Position numbers and translations under genes: made by a program
The notes under the pieces: model-generated
What the model saw: the letters and a program-made list of their open reading frames with translations, nothing else
Told to the model about the DNA's origin: nothing
Databases searched by the model: none
Shown: positions 7,406-14,891 of the stretch, in pieces
Layout: every line of letters starts with the position of its first letter
How positions within the stretch are numbered: position 1 is the first letter of the stretch
Assembly: GCA_035286595.1 (NCBI GenBank)
Contig: DATEDA010000200.1
Coordinates: 1 to 37,369, forward strand
Source of the DNA: DATEDA01 sp035286595
Lineage (GTDB): Bacteria; Pseudomonadota; Gammaproteobacteria; Burkholderiales; SG8-39
DNA length: 37,369 bases
Direction: 5' to 3'

Positions 7406-8416
7406 ATGAAGATCTGCGTGGTCGGAGCGGGCTCGATCGGCGGCTACGTGGGCGTCAGGCTCGCGCTCGCCGGCGAGGGCGTCACCCTCATCGCGCGCGG
7501 CGCGAACCTCGAGGCCATCCGCGCCCGCGGGATGCGCCTGACGCTCGCGGACGGGACCGACTGCATCGCGCCAGGCATCAAGGCGACAGCGAGCCTCGCC
7601 GAGGCGGGACCGCAGGATGTCGTGATTCTCGCGATGAAGGCCCATCAGGTGGCGCCCGTCGCGAAGGACCTGCAGCACCTCCTGCATGCGAACACGGTGA
7701 TCGTGCCGATGCAGAACGGGATCCCGTGGTGGTACTTCCAGCGCCATGGCGGTCCGTTCGAAGGCCGCCGCGTCGCCGCGGTCGACCCGGACGGCGCGAT
7801 CACGGGCGCGATCGATCCGCGGCGGATCATCGGCTGCGTCGTCTATCCGGCGTGCGAGCTCGCCGCGCCCGGGGTCGTGCGGCACATCGAAGGCGACCGC
7901 TTGCCCCTCGGCGAGCTGGATGGGTCCGAGACCGAGCGGGTCGTGCGGCTCTCCGAAACGTTCGTGCGGGCCGGCCTCAAGGCTCCCGTACTCACCGACG
8001 TCCGCGCCGAGCTCTGGCTCAAGCTCTGGGGCAACCTCACGTTCAATCCGATCAGCGCGCTCACGCATTCCACGTTGGTCGACATCTGCCAGTTCCCGCT
8101 CACCCGCGAGCTCGCCGCCAACATGATGCGCGAGGCGGAAGCCGTGGCGAACAAGCTCGGGATCACGTTCCGCGTCTCGCTCGAGAAGCGCATCGCCGGC
8201 GCCGAGCGGGTCGGGAAGCACAAGACGTCGATGCTGCAGGACGTCGAGGCGGGCCGCGATCCCGAGGTCGACGCGCTCGTGGGCGCTGTCATCGAGCTCG
8301 GCCGGCTCACCGGGACGCCGACGCCGCACATCGACGCCGTCCATGCGCTGGTGAAGCTCCTCGGCCGGACGATGCAGGAGGAGCGGGTCTCGATCCGGGC
8401 GCAGCCGTCCGGCTGA
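7406..8416 (+). CDS. 2-dehydropantoate 2-reductase family protein
   Basis: A 336-residue NADP-dependent reductase of the ketopantoate reductase (PanE/ApbA) family. The N-terminal Rossmann motif is GAGSIGG at residues 7-13, and the C-terminal helical domain contains LWLKLWGNLTFNPISALT, which holds the family's catalytic lysine and an asparagine. The frame is open upstream, but ATG at 7406 is preceded by a GAGG-type ribosome site and gives MKICVVGAGSIGG, the expected start. Family members include true PanE (pantothenate pathway) and many paralogues acting on other 2-oxoacids. Nothing nearby belongs to coenzyme A synthesis, so I do not assign the panE symbol. It ends just before the convergent VapC gene. 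Confidence 0.85.
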   Translation: MKICVVGAGSIGGYVGVRLALAGEGVTLIARGANLEAIRARGMRLTLADGTDCIAPGIKATASLAEAGPQDVVILAMKAHQVAPVAKDLQHLLHANTVIVPMQNGIPWWYFQRHGGPFEGRRVAAVDPDGAITGAIDPRRIIGCVVYPACELAAPGVVRHIEGDRLPLGELDGSETERVVRLSETFVRAGLKAPVLTDVRAELWLKLWGNLTFNPISALTHSTLVDICQFPLTRELAANMMREAEAVANKLGITFRVSLEKRIAGAERVGKHKTSMLQDVEAGRDPEVDALVGAVIELGRLTGTPTPHIDAVHALVKLLGRTMQEERVSIRAQPSG

Positions 8417-8427
8417 CGGGAGGGTCG

Positions 8428-8838
8428 CTACCGAGCTTGACGCCAGATCTCCAGCGGACAGTGCGCGGCGACCCGGTGGAAGTCCTTGTCGGTCGTGAGC
8501 AGCGTCAGGTCGTGGCGGACGCAGAGCTGTGCGAGGAGGGCGTCGATGGTGCCGATCTGCACGCCCACGCGACGGCAGCGATTGCGCAGCTCCGCGGCAT
8601 CGATGTGATCCCGCCGGTCGGGAGTGAGGAGCGGCAGGGCCGAGAACCGATCGATGATGTCCTCGCGCGCTCGCGGGCCGGCGAACCCTTGAAGCAGCTC
8701 CTGCAGGATCAGGCCCGTGGTGACGATGATCTCGCCGCCCTCGAGGGCGGTCCGCAAGGCCCCGACTTCCGGGGCGGCACTGTCGCGGTCGCGTCGGAAC
8801 GCGAGCGACCAGACGCTCGTGTCGACGAACAGCGTCAC
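8428..8838 (-). CDS. vapC: PIN-domain ribonuclease toxin, VapC type
   Basis: A 136-residue PIN-domain protein, the toxin of a type II toxin-antitoxin pair; VapC toxins cleave specific RNAs, often tRNA. Acidic metal-binding residues are visible at Asp6 (FVDTSVW), Glu47 (ILQELLQGF), Asp99 (GTIDALLA) and Asp117/119 (TDKDF). The GTG start overlaps the antitoxin stop by four bases (GTGA), a common way to keep toxin synthesis dependent on antitoxin translation. Length is full, so the toxin is probably intact. It ends 11 bases after the panE-like gene, tail to tail. Confidence 0.92.
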   Translation of the reverse strand: MTLFVDTSVWSLAFRRDRDSAAPEVGALRTALEGGEIIVTTGLILQELLQGFAGPRAREDIIDRFSALPLLTPDRRDHIDAAELRNRCRRVGVQIGTIDALLAQLCVRHDLTLLTTDKDFHRVAAHCPLEIWRQAR

Positions 8839-9035
8839 CGACGCGAGCGCTCAGCCTTGTAGTCGAACGACTTGTCCCAGTCCAGCTTGCCCATCAGTTC
8901 GATGAGGCGCTTCTGCCTGCGACGGGCGATGAACTCCTCCAGCGCGCGGGTGACCGCGGCCTTCTTCGTGCGCTCGCCGCTCACCTCGAGGGCGCGTTCG
9001 ATCAGCTCCGGATCAAGGGACAGGTTGGTCGCCAT
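8835..9035 (-). CDS. vapB: VapB-family antitoxin (ribbon-helix-helix type)
   Basis: A 66-residue antitoxin. The N-terminal MATNLSLDPELIERALEVSG and the KKAAVTRALEEFIARRRQK helix match the small VapB/DUF2191 type, in which the N-terminus is a DNA-binding ribbon-helix-helix. The C-terminal LDWDKSFDYKAERSRR would wrap the toxin. The frame extends further upstream, but ATG at 9035 is preceded by GGGAG at seven bases and gives the family length. An inverted repeat covers the ribosome site and start codon, consistent with autorepression. The toxin follows with a 4-base overlap. Confidence 0.9.
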   Translation of the reverse strand: MATNLSLDPELIERALEVSGERTKKAAVTRALEEFIARRRQKRLIELMGKLDWDKSFDYKAERSRR

Positions 9036-9052
9036 GTGTGTACTCCCACACA
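9035..9052. promoter_or_regulatory. inverted repeat at vapB start, likely operator
   Basis: TGTGTG-N6-CACACA, a perfect 6-bp inverted repeat whose left arm abuts the vapB ATG and whose centre contains the ribosome binding site. A -10-like TAGACT lies just upstream on the minus strand. Binding of the VapB-VapC complex here would block transcription start; as RNA the hairpin would hide the ribosome site. The role is inferred from position. Confidence 0.5.
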
Positions 9053-9147
9053 TTAGTCTACACATCTCACGCCGTGCCGGCAAGGCCCGTCCCGCGCTCG
9101 GACGACAGTCGCATTCCTTCACCAAAGGCGTCCGGTACACTCGCGGC

Positions 9148-10320
9148 GTGTCATCAGCCGCTCGATTCGACGTCGCCGTCGTCGGCGCCGGCCTCGTCGG
9201 CGCGAGCCTCGCGGCCGCGCTCGGACGCGCCGGTCTCGGGGTCGCGCTCATCGAACCCTCGCCGCCGGCTGCACCCGCGGAAGCATGGGACAGCCGGATC
9301 TACGCGATCAGCCCTGCCTCGAGCGACTTCCTCGCGTCGGTTGACGCGTGGGGACGACTCGACGCGCAGCGTGTGCAGGCGGTGTCGCGCATGGAGATCT
9401 TCGGCGATGAACCCGACGCCACGCTCGAGTTCTCGGCCTACGACGCGGGCGTTCCCACGCTCGCGTTCATCGTCGAGAGCGGACGGCTCGCGCACGCGCT
9501 GTGGGAGTCAGTCGCACGCCTGCCGAGCGTGCGCCGGTTCGCGCCCGCACGCTGCGAACGGCTGGAGCTCGATTCCGGCGCGGCGACGCTGACCCTCGCG
9601 GGCGGCGAGCAGCTGCGGGCTTCGCTCGTCGTGGGGGCGGACGGTGCGCAGTCGTGGGTGCGGCGCGCGGCCGGCCTCACCGCGCGGGCATCGAGCTACC
9701 GCCAGCTCGGCGTCGTCGCCAACTGCGGGACGACGAGGCCGCACGACGCCACCGCGTTCCAGTGGTTCAGGGCGGACGGAGTGCTCGCGTATCTGCCGCT
9801 GCCCGGGAACCGGATCTCGATCGTGTGGTCTACGCCCGAGCTGCCCGGCCGCGACCTTGTGGGGCTCGCCCCCGGGGCATTTCTCCGCCGCGTCGCGGAG
9901 GCCGGCCGGGGGGTGCTGGGTGACTTGACGTTGATCACGCCCCCGCAGGCCTTCCCGTTGCAGAGTCTTGCCGCGGAGTCGATGATCGGGCCGCGCGTCG
10001 CGCTGGTCGGCGATGCGGCGCACGTCGTGCATCCGCTGGCGGGGCAGGGCGTGAACCTCGGGTTCGGCGACGCACGGGTGCTCGCCGAGACGCTCGCCGC
10101 GCGCGAGCCGTTCCGCGACTGCGGCGACCGGGTGCTCACGCGGCGGTTCGAACGTTCGCGGGCCGAAGCCGTGTTGGCGATGCGCACGGTGACCGACGGG
10201 CTCGCAAGACTGTTCGGGCTGCCCGGGGCGCCCGCGGCGCGCGTGCGGAACGCAGGGCTGAACCTGACCGACCGGCTCGCGCCGGTGAAGAATCTGCTGG
10301 TCCGGCACGCGATCGGCTGA
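9148..10320 (+). CDS. UbiH/UbiF/VisC-type FAD-dependent monooxygenase
   Basis: A 390-residue flavoprotein hydroxylase of the ubiquinone-biosynthesis type. The FAD-binding VAVVGAGLVGASLAAALG is at residues 9-26, the family's DSRIYAISP at about 46-54, and the second FAD motif GDAAHVVHPLAGQGVNLGFGD near 288-308. These enzymes hydroxylate the ring of polyprenyl-benzene intermediates. Which position (C1, C5 or C6) cannot be told from sequence alone. GTG at 9148 is the best start because the Rossmann strand begins eight residues later; the longer upstream frame overlaps the vapB gene. It is followed after 26 bases by dsbC. A Coq7-type hydroxylase of the same pathway lies at 21.4 kb. Confidence 0.9.
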   Translation: MSSAARFDVAVVGAGLVGASLAAALGRAGLGVALIEPSPPAAPAEAWDSRIYAISPASSDFLASVDAWGRLDAQRVQAVSRMEIFGDEPDATLEFSAYDAGVPTLAFIVESGRLAHALWESVARLPSVRRFAPARCERLELDSGAATLTLAGGEQLRASLVVGADGAQSWVRRAAGLTARASSYRQLGVVANCGTTRPHDATAFQWFRADGVLAYLPLPGNRISIVWSTPELPGRDLVGLAPGAFLRRVAEAGRGVLGDLTLITPPQAFPLQSLAAESMIGPRVALVGDAAHVVHPLAGQGVNLGFGDARVLAETLAAREPFRDCGDRVLTRRFERSRAEAVLAMRTVTDGLARLFGLPGAPAARVRNAGLNLTDRLAPVKNLLVRHAIG

Positions 10321-10346
10321 CCGATGGATGGAAAGCGAGTGAAACG

Positions 10347-11066
10347 ATGATCAGGAAGCTGCTGTGGTGTGCGTTGCTCGGCCTCGCGGCGGTGGCGCAG
10401 GCGGACGAGGCCGCGATCCGGAAGGCGGCCGAGGCGCTGGTCGCCGAGGGTGCCAAGGTCGAGGGCATTTCCAAGGCCGGCTTCCTCGGGCTGTACGAGG
10501 TGCGGTTGTCGACGCCGGAGGGGGCGCGGATCCTCTACGCCGACGAGGACGGGACTTACTTCTTCGTCGGCACCGTGATCGACGGCAAGACGCAGACCGA
10601 CATTACCGAAGCGCGGCTGCGCAAGCTGAACGCAATCCGGTTCGAGGACCTGCCGCTCGCGCAGGCGTTCAAGATCGTGCGCGGCAAGGGCACGCGCCAG
10701 CTCGCCTACTTCTCCGATCCGCGCTGCCCGTACTGCCGCAAGTTCGACCAGGAGCTGACCCAGGTCGACGACGTGACCGTGCACGTGTTCCTGATCCCGA
10801 TCATCGCGCCCGACTCGGCGGCGATCTCGAAGGCGGTGTGGTGCTCGCCGGACCGCAGCAAGGCCTGGCTCGACCTGATGCTGAAGGGCGTCCAGCCCAC
10901 GGCGAAGGCGACCTGCGATACGCCGATCGAGAAGAACCTGGCGCTCAGCCGCAAGTACGGGATCAACGGCACGCCGACGCTGATCTTCGCCGACGGACAG
11001 CGCATCTCCGGCTGGATGCCGGCCGCGAAGCTGTCGAAGATGCTCGCCGACGCGGCGAAGCGCTAG
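10347..11066 (+). CDS. dsbC: thiol:disulfide interchange protein DsbC
   Basis: A 239-residue periplasmic disulfide isomerase. A signal peptide (MIRKLLWCALLGLAAVAQA) is cleaved near residue 19. The dimerisation domain occupies about 20-80, and the thioredoxin-like domain carries the CPYC active site at 127-130 after YFSDPR, with a cis-proline segment NGTPTLIF. A second cysteine pair (VWCSPD and KATCDTP) matches the structural disulfide of DsbC. It lies 26 bases after the ubiH-like gene and is likely co-transcribed with it. Its stop codon overlaps the stop of the convergent mltA by two bases, so there is no room for a terminator between them. Confidence 0.95.
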   Translation: MIRKLLWCALLGLAAVAQADEAAIRKAAEALVAEGAKVEGISKAGFLGLYEVRLSTPEGARILYADEDGTYFFVGTVIDGKTQTDITEARLRKLNAIRFEDLPLAQAFKIVRGKGTRQLAYFSDPRCPYCRKFDQELTQVDDVTVHVFLIPIIAPDSAAISKAVWCSPDRSKAWLDLMLKGVQPTAKATCDTPIEKNLALSRKYGINGTPTLIFADGQRISGWMPAAKLSKMLADAAKR

Positions 11067-12304
11067 GGCGCCGGCTCGCAGAGCGTGCAGGGCATCCCCT
11101 TCGGCAACAGCACCCACATCCTGCCCTGCTGCCGCATGCGCCCGGCGAGCAGGCCGGCGTCCGGTCCGGTGCCCCAGAAGAAGTCGGCGCGCACCGGCCC
11201 GCGGATCGCGCCGCCGGTGTCCTGCGCGATCATCAGGCGCTCGAGCGGCACGCTGGAGTTCGGCTGGGTCGTCGCGAGATAGACCGGTGCGCCGAGCGGG
11301 ACGAAGCGCGGATCGATCGCGATCGAGCGCTCGGCCGTGAGCGGCACGCCGAGCGCCCCGATCGGCCCCGTGTCGGCGGGCGGCAGCTCGCGGAAGAAGA
11401 CGTAGCTCGGGTTCTGGTTGAGGAGCTCCACCACCCGGGCGGGGTTCGCCCGCGCCCACGCCTGGATGCCCTGCATGCTTGCCTCGCCGAGCTGGAGCTC
11501 GCCGGTCGCGACGAGGTAGCGTCCGATCGACTGGTACGGGTGCCCGTTCTGGTCGGCATACCCGACGCGCAGCTCCTCGCCCGACTCGAGTCGCACGCGC
11601 CCCGAGCCCTGGATCTGGAGGAAGAACGCCTCGATCGGGTCGTCGATGTAGACGATCTCCTTGCCGGCGACCGGTGCGGCGCCGTTCTCGATCTCGGCGC
11701 GCGAGTAGTAGGGAACCACGCGGCGCCCGTCGAGCCGCCCGCGCAGCCGCAGATGCTTCGTCTCCGGGGCGACCGAGGTGAGATCGATGACGAGCAGGTC
11801 TTCGGGCGGCGCGTAGAGCGGGTGCAGATAGGGCGCGCCCCGCTCGCGGCTTCCGCGCAGCCGCGGCTCGTAGTAGCCGGTGACCATCCCCTCCTCGGTC
11901 CCGTCCGGGTTCGTGACGCGATAGGGGACGAAGCTCGCCTCGAAGTAGGCGCGGATCGCTTCGGCATCGGGCGCCTCGAGCGGCTCCGCGAAATCGCACG
12001 CCGCGCGCCAGTGCTCGCGGAACCGCAGCGCGCGGCAGCTCGCCCGGAACGCGTTCCAGGCGCCGGCGAGATCGTCGTCGCGCCAGCCCGGCAGATCGGC
12101 GAAGCTCGCGGGCGCGAGCGCGGGCGCCTTCGGCGGCTCCGGGACTCCCGGGCAGACCGGTATCGCCCCGCCGGGACACGCCGCCACCGACGTCGGCTGC
12201 GTCGGCTTGGTCGCGCACGCGGCGAGCACGCCGCAAAAGATCGCTGCGGCTACCGCCTCGAGGACGCGCGTTAGGATGCGGCGAATGGACGGGCTCTGGA
12301 TCAT
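11063..12304 (-). CDS. mltA: membrane-bound lytic murein transglycosylase MltA
   Basis: A 413-residue outer-membrane lipoprotein that cleaves peptidoglycan glycan strands to 1,6-anhydromuropeptides. The signal sequence ends in the lipobox LAAC with Cys30. The MltA domain includes GYYEPRLRGSRERGAPYLHPLYAPP, and the C-terminal 3D domain has LMIAQDTGGAIRGPVRADFFWG with its conserved aspartates. The C-terminal PKGMPCTLCEPAP adds two cysteines. The start is ATG 12304; the frame is open further upstream, but only this start places the lipobox properly. Its ribosome site is poor. The first 20 bases overlap, on the opposite strand, a small membrane ORF. Confidence 0.94.
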   Translation of the reverse strand: MIQSPSIRRILTRVLEAVAAAIFCGVLAACATKPTQPTSVAACPGGAIPVCPGVPEPPKAPALAPASFADLPGWRDDDLAGAWNAFRASCRALRFREHWRAACDFAEPLEAPDAEAIRAYFEASFVPYRVTNPDGTEEGMVTGYYEPRLRGSRERGAPYLHPLYAPPEDLLVIDLTSVAPETKHLRLRGRLDGRRVVPYYSRAEIENGAAPVAGKEIVYIDDPIEAFFLQIQGSGRVRLESGEELRVGYADQNGHPYQSIGRYLVATGELQLGEASMQGIQAWARANPARVVELLNQNPSYVFFRELPPADTGPIGALGVPLTAERSIAIDPRFVPLGAPVYLATTQPNSSVPLERLMIAQDTGGAIRGPVRADFFWGTGPDAGLLAGRMRQQGRMWVLLPKGMPCTLCEPAP

Positions 12305-12371
12305 CCTGGTCGAGATTGCGGTGGTGCTGGCCATCGCCGCATTCATCGTCTGGTGGACGATGAAGAAGTGA
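12285..12371 (+). CDS. candidate 28-residue single-span membrane protein
   Basis: A short ORF of 28 codons beginning MDGLWIILVEIAVV and ending FIVWWTMKK. Nearly the whole length is one hydrophobic helix, with a single Glu10 inside, two tryptophans at the lower edge and two terminal lysines, the typical layout of a small inner-membrane protein with its C-terminus in the cytoplasm. AGGA lies eight bases before the ATG. Its first 20 bases are antisense to the mltA start. The convergent apaG stop is nine bases after its own. I know no named family. The alternating hydrophobic residues could be an accident of GC-rich sequence, but the clean boundary signals argue for a gene. Confidence 0.5.
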   Translation: MDGLWIILVEIAVVLAIAAFIVWWTMKK

Positions 12372-12380
12372 GCGGCGAGC

Positions 12381-12764
12381 TCAATGCAGCGTGCGCGGGA
12401 TCGAGAGGGTGAACTCGGGGATCGACGCGTCGAACCGTGTGCCGTCGTCGGCCACCATCTGGTAGGTGCCGCGCATCGTGCCGACCGGTGTCGCGATCGC
12501 GGCGCCGCTCGTGTACTGGAAGCTCTCGCCCGGCGCGAGCAGCGGCTGCTCGCCGACGACGCCGAGGCCGCGCACTTCCTGTATCTGGCTGTTGGCGTCG
12601 GTGATGACCCAGTGGCGGCTGATGAGCTGCGCCGGAACGGTGCCGGTATTGCGGAGCGTGATGGTGTAGGCGAACACGAAGCGGCCCGCCGGCTCGTCCG
12701 ACTGGTCGGCAAGGTACTGCGCCTGCGGCGAGACGCTGACCTCGTATCGCTTGTCCTGCGCCAT
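12381..12764 (-). CDS. apaG: ApaG family protein
   Basis: A 127-residue single-domain protein with the ApaG (DUF525) immunoglobulin-like fold. Diagnostic segments are FVFAYTITLRNTG, LISRHWVITDA and VRGLGVVGEQPLLAPGESFQYTSG, followed by GTMRGTYQMV. ATG at 12764 is the standard start (MAQDKRYEVSVSPQ). ApaG was linked genetically to cobalt and magnesium sensitivity and diadenosine tetraphosphate metabolism in enterobacteria; its molecular role is unsettled. It lies 44 bases after an unknown gene on the same strand. Confidence 0.94.
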   Translation of the reverse strand: MAQDKRYEVSVSPQAQYLADQSDEPAGRFVFAYTITLRNTGTVPAQLISRHWVITDANSQIQEVRGLGVVGEQPLLAPGESFQYTSGAAIATPVGTMRGTYQMVADDGTRFDASIPEFTLSIPRTLH

Positions 12765-12808
12765 CCGGCTATTGCACCGCAGAACCGCCGGCGCCGCAAC
12801 CTGGCCCG

Positions 12809-13150
12809 CTAGCGCGGCGGACCGATCTTCCAGTCCTCCACCGCGGGCGGGGAGAAGCCGAAGCGCTCGCTGTGCTGCCGCGAAAGCGCGAGCAGCGCCT
12901 CGAGGACCTCCGGGGGGAAGCCGTGGCGGCTGCCGCGATCGTCGATCAGGAGCCGGTCGAGATAGCGGTCGAGCTCCGGCCCGCCCCAGAGCGCGCGGAC
13001 GGTCTCCGCGATCCGCGGGAACTTGGCCTCGAGCGCAGGCCACGGGTCGTAGGTCGGCGGGCCCCCGTCGGGCAGGGGGGGGCGGCGCCGCTCGATCTCC
13101 TCGTCGGAGAAGAGCGGCGGGAACGCCGGGTCGGGCTTGGAGCTTGCCAT
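12809..13150 (-). CDS. conserved-looking hypothetical protein upstream of apaG
   Basis: A 113-residue soluble protein that I do not recognise by name. It has a proline-rich N-terminal third (PAFPPLFSDEEIERRRPPLPDGG), then mostly helix, including WPALEAKFPRIAETVRALWG, ELDRYLDRLLIDDRGSRHGF and PPEVLEALLALSRQHSERFG. No signal peptide, membrane segment or cysteine is present. Codon usage matches its neighbours and the ATG is well placed, so I believe it is real. It is divergent from rpe and lies upstream of apaG on the same strand, possibly in one transcript. Confidence 0.75.
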   Translation of the reverse strand: MASSKPDPAFPPLFSDEEIERRRPPLPDGGPPTYDPWPALEAKFPRIAETVRALWGGPELDRYLDRLLIDDRGSRHGFPPEVLEALLALSRQHSERFGFSPPAVEDWKIGPPR

Positions 13151-13266
13151 GGTCCACCTCGTGCCGCGACTGCGATGCCGCTAGCATACCGCCGGCTGCG
13201 CGTCGAGGGGAGCCCGCGCCTTCCGGCCGGGGTTTCCCGATAGAATGCGCCGGCCTTTCCAGCCCC

Positions 13267-13944
13267 ATGCCGGCACGCCGATATCTCATCGCGCCTTCGA
13301 TCCTCTCGGCCGACTTCGCGCGGCTCGGCGAGGAGGTGCGGGCGGTCGTCGACGCGGGCGCCGACTTCGTGCACTTCGACGTGATGGACAACCATTACGT
13401 GCCCAACCTGACCGTGGGCCCGCTCGTCTGCGAGGCGATCCGGCCGCTCACGCGGGCGACCATCGACGTGCACCTGATGGTGAAGCCGGTCGACCGCATC
13501 GTCCCGGACTTTGCCAAGGCCGGCGCGAACATCATCAGCTTCCATCCCGAGGCGAGCGAGCACGTCGACCGCACCATCGCGCTCATCCGCGACTGCGGCT
13601 GCCGGCCCGGCCTCGCCTTCAATCCGGCGACGCCGCTCGGCTGGCTCGACCATACCCTCCAGGCGCTCGACCTGGTGCTCATCATGTCGGTGAACCCCGG
13701 CTTCGGCGGCCAGAAGTTCATCCCCGGAACGCTCGAGAAGGTCGGCGAGGCGCGCGCGCGCATCGACGCCGCGGGGCGCGAGTGCCTCCTCGAGGTCGAC
13801 GGCGGCGTCAGGATCGACAACATCGCCGCGATCGCGCGCGCCGGCGCCGACACGTTCGTCGCGGGCTCGGCGATCTTCGGGACCAAGGACTACAAGGCGA
13901 CCATTGCCGCGATGCGCGCGGCGCTCTCGGCCGTCGGCGCGTGA
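13267..13944 (+). CDS. rpe: ribulose-phosphate 3-epimerase
   Basis: A 225-residue TIM-barrel enzyme interconverting ribulose 5-phosphate and xylulose 5-phosphate. All family motifs are visible: IAPSILSADFARLG at residues 8-21, HFDVMDNHYVPN with the catalytic aspartate, DVHLMV, MSVNPGFGGQKF and EVDGGV. The frame is open well upstream, but ATG at 13267 gives the normal length. A -10-like TAGAAT at 13241-13246 may mark its promoter, though no good -35 accompanies it. It is followed after 57 bases by gph, the usual proteobacterial rpe-gph-trpE order. Confidence 0.97.
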   Translation: MPARRYLIAPSILSADFARLGEEVRAVVDAGADFVHFDVMDNHYVPNLTVGPLVCEAIRPLTRATIDVHLMVKPVDRIVPDFAKAGANIISFHPEASEHVDRTIALIRDCGCRPGLAFNPATPLGWLDHTLQALDLVLIMSVNPGFGGQKFIPGTLEKVGEARARIDAAGRECLLEVDGGVRIDNIAAIARAGADTFVAGSAIFGTKDYKATIAAMRAALSAVGA

Positions 13945-14001
13945 GCCCGCCGGGCCGCCCCAAGGGCGAACCCCGAGCGCGGGAGCCGCGAGGGTAGTCC
14001 A

Positions 14002-14712
14002 ATGAGCCGGAGCTTCCGCGCCGTCCTCCTCGACCTCGACGGCACGCTGCTCCACACCGCGCCGGACCTCGCGGCCGCGGCGAACCGCATGCTCGACGAG
14101 CTCGGGCTCCCGCCGCGCGCCCCCGAGGAAATCGCGACCTTCATTGGCAGGGGCCTGCCGGTGCTCGTCCACCGGGCCCTCGCCGGAACGCTGGATGGCC
14201 TCGCCGAGCAGGCGCTCTTCGAGCGTGCGCTGCCGATCTTCGAGCGCTGCTACGCGGAGGAGTCAGGTCGGCGCGCGGAGCCGTATCCCGGCGTCGTCGA
14301 CGGCCTCGACCGCATGCGCGGCCTGCATCTGCCGCTCGGGTGCGTCACCAACAAGGCCGCGCGGTTCACGCAGGATCTCCTCGAGCGCACCGACCTCGCG
14401 CGATTCTTCGATTGCGTAGTGGGCGGCGACACGGTGGCGCGCAGGAAGCCCGATCCGCTGCCGATCCTGCACGCGTGCGAGCGCCTCGGCGCGGAGGCTC
14501 GCGGGACGCTCGTCATCGGCGATTCACTGAACGACGTCCAGGCGGCGCGCGCGGCCGGCTGCTCGGTATGGTGCGTGCCGTACGGGTACAACGAAGGCCG
14601 GCCGGTCAGCGAGCTCGAATGCGACGCGGTGGTCGGGTCCCTGCTCGACGCGGCGCGGCTCATCGAGGCCGCGAGCGGGGCCGTTGTGCGGGACGACGAT
14701 CGGGTGCTATAG
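14002..14712 (+). CDS. gph: phosphoglycolate phosphatase
   Basis: A 236-residue HAD-superfamily phosphatase that removes phosphate from 2-phosphoglycolate. HAD motif I is LDLDGTLLHTAPDL near residues 10-23, motif II is VTNKA near 115, motif III the lysine in RRKPDPLP, and motif IV GDSLNDVQAARAAG. A helical cap domain lies between motifs I and II. It follows rpe and precedes the tryptophan genes. The -10 box of the trp promoter overlaps its stop codon. Confidence 0.94.
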   Translation: MSRSFRAVLLDLDGTLLHTAPDLAAAANRMLDELGLPPRAPEEIATFIGRGLPVLVHRALAGTLDGLAEQALFERALPIFERCYAEESGRRAEPYPGVVDGLDRMRGLHLPLGCVTNKAARFTQDLLERTDLARFFDCVVGGDTVARRKPDPLPILHACERLGAEARGTLVIGDSLNDVQAARAAGCSVWCVPYGYNEGRPVSELECDAVVGSLLDAARLIEAASGAVVRDDDRVL

Positions 14713-14713
14713 T
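14684..14713 (+). promoter_or_regulatory. promoter of trpL-trpE inside the end of gph
   Basis: TTGTGC (14684-14689), an 18-base spacer and TATAGT (14708-14713) form a good sigma70-type promoter. Transcription would begin near 14720, giving a leader of about 170 bases that contains the Trp-rich peptide before trpE. Confidence 0.65.
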
Positions 14714-14759
14714 CCCTGCTGATTTCATTCCTTTTTCCGACCCGCACCGCTACCAGAGC

Positions 14760-14822
14760 ATGAGCCGCCCGCGCTTCGAAACCTGGGGACTCTGGCGTAG
14801 CTGGCGCCTCTGGCGCCGCTAG
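14760..14822 (+). CDS. trpL: trp operon leader peptide
   Basis: A 20-codon ORF with four tryptophan codons among codons 9-18 (pattern TWGLWRSWRLWRR at its end). Tryptophan is the rarest residue, so this density directly before trpE is the hallmark of a ribosome-mediated attenuator. The ribosome binding site is weak (CAGAGC). The last two Trp codons and the stop codon lie inside a hairpin, so ribosome stalling when charged tRNA-Trp is scarce would open it. Confidence 0.88.
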   Translation: MSRPRFETWGLWRSWRLWRR

Positions 14823-14852
14823 TCAACGCTTTCGCGCGCGCCCTCCGCGCGC
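14798..14852 (+). promoter_or_regulatory. trp attenuator hairpins
   Basis: The first hairpin, 14798-14821, has arms TAGC(T)GGCGCC and GGCGCCGCTA around a TCT loop: ten pairs with one bulged T, overlapping the two last Trp codons. The second, 14834-14852, has arms GCGCGCG and CGCGCGC around CCCTC. No T-run follows the second hairpin before the trpE ribosome site at 14882, so termination would have to be weak or factor-assisted, or control may act on trpE translation. The regulatory reading is inferred from the leader peptide. Confidence 0.6.
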
Positions 14853-14891
14853 ACCCCGCAGGTTCTCGAAGCAGTCGATACGGAGCGGTTC

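Noticed and set aside
9696..12236. An 846-codon open frame on the minus strand across ubiH, dsbC and mltA
   Set aside because: Three well-supported genes occupy the same DNA in other frames. The Arg-rich translation has no recognisable domain.
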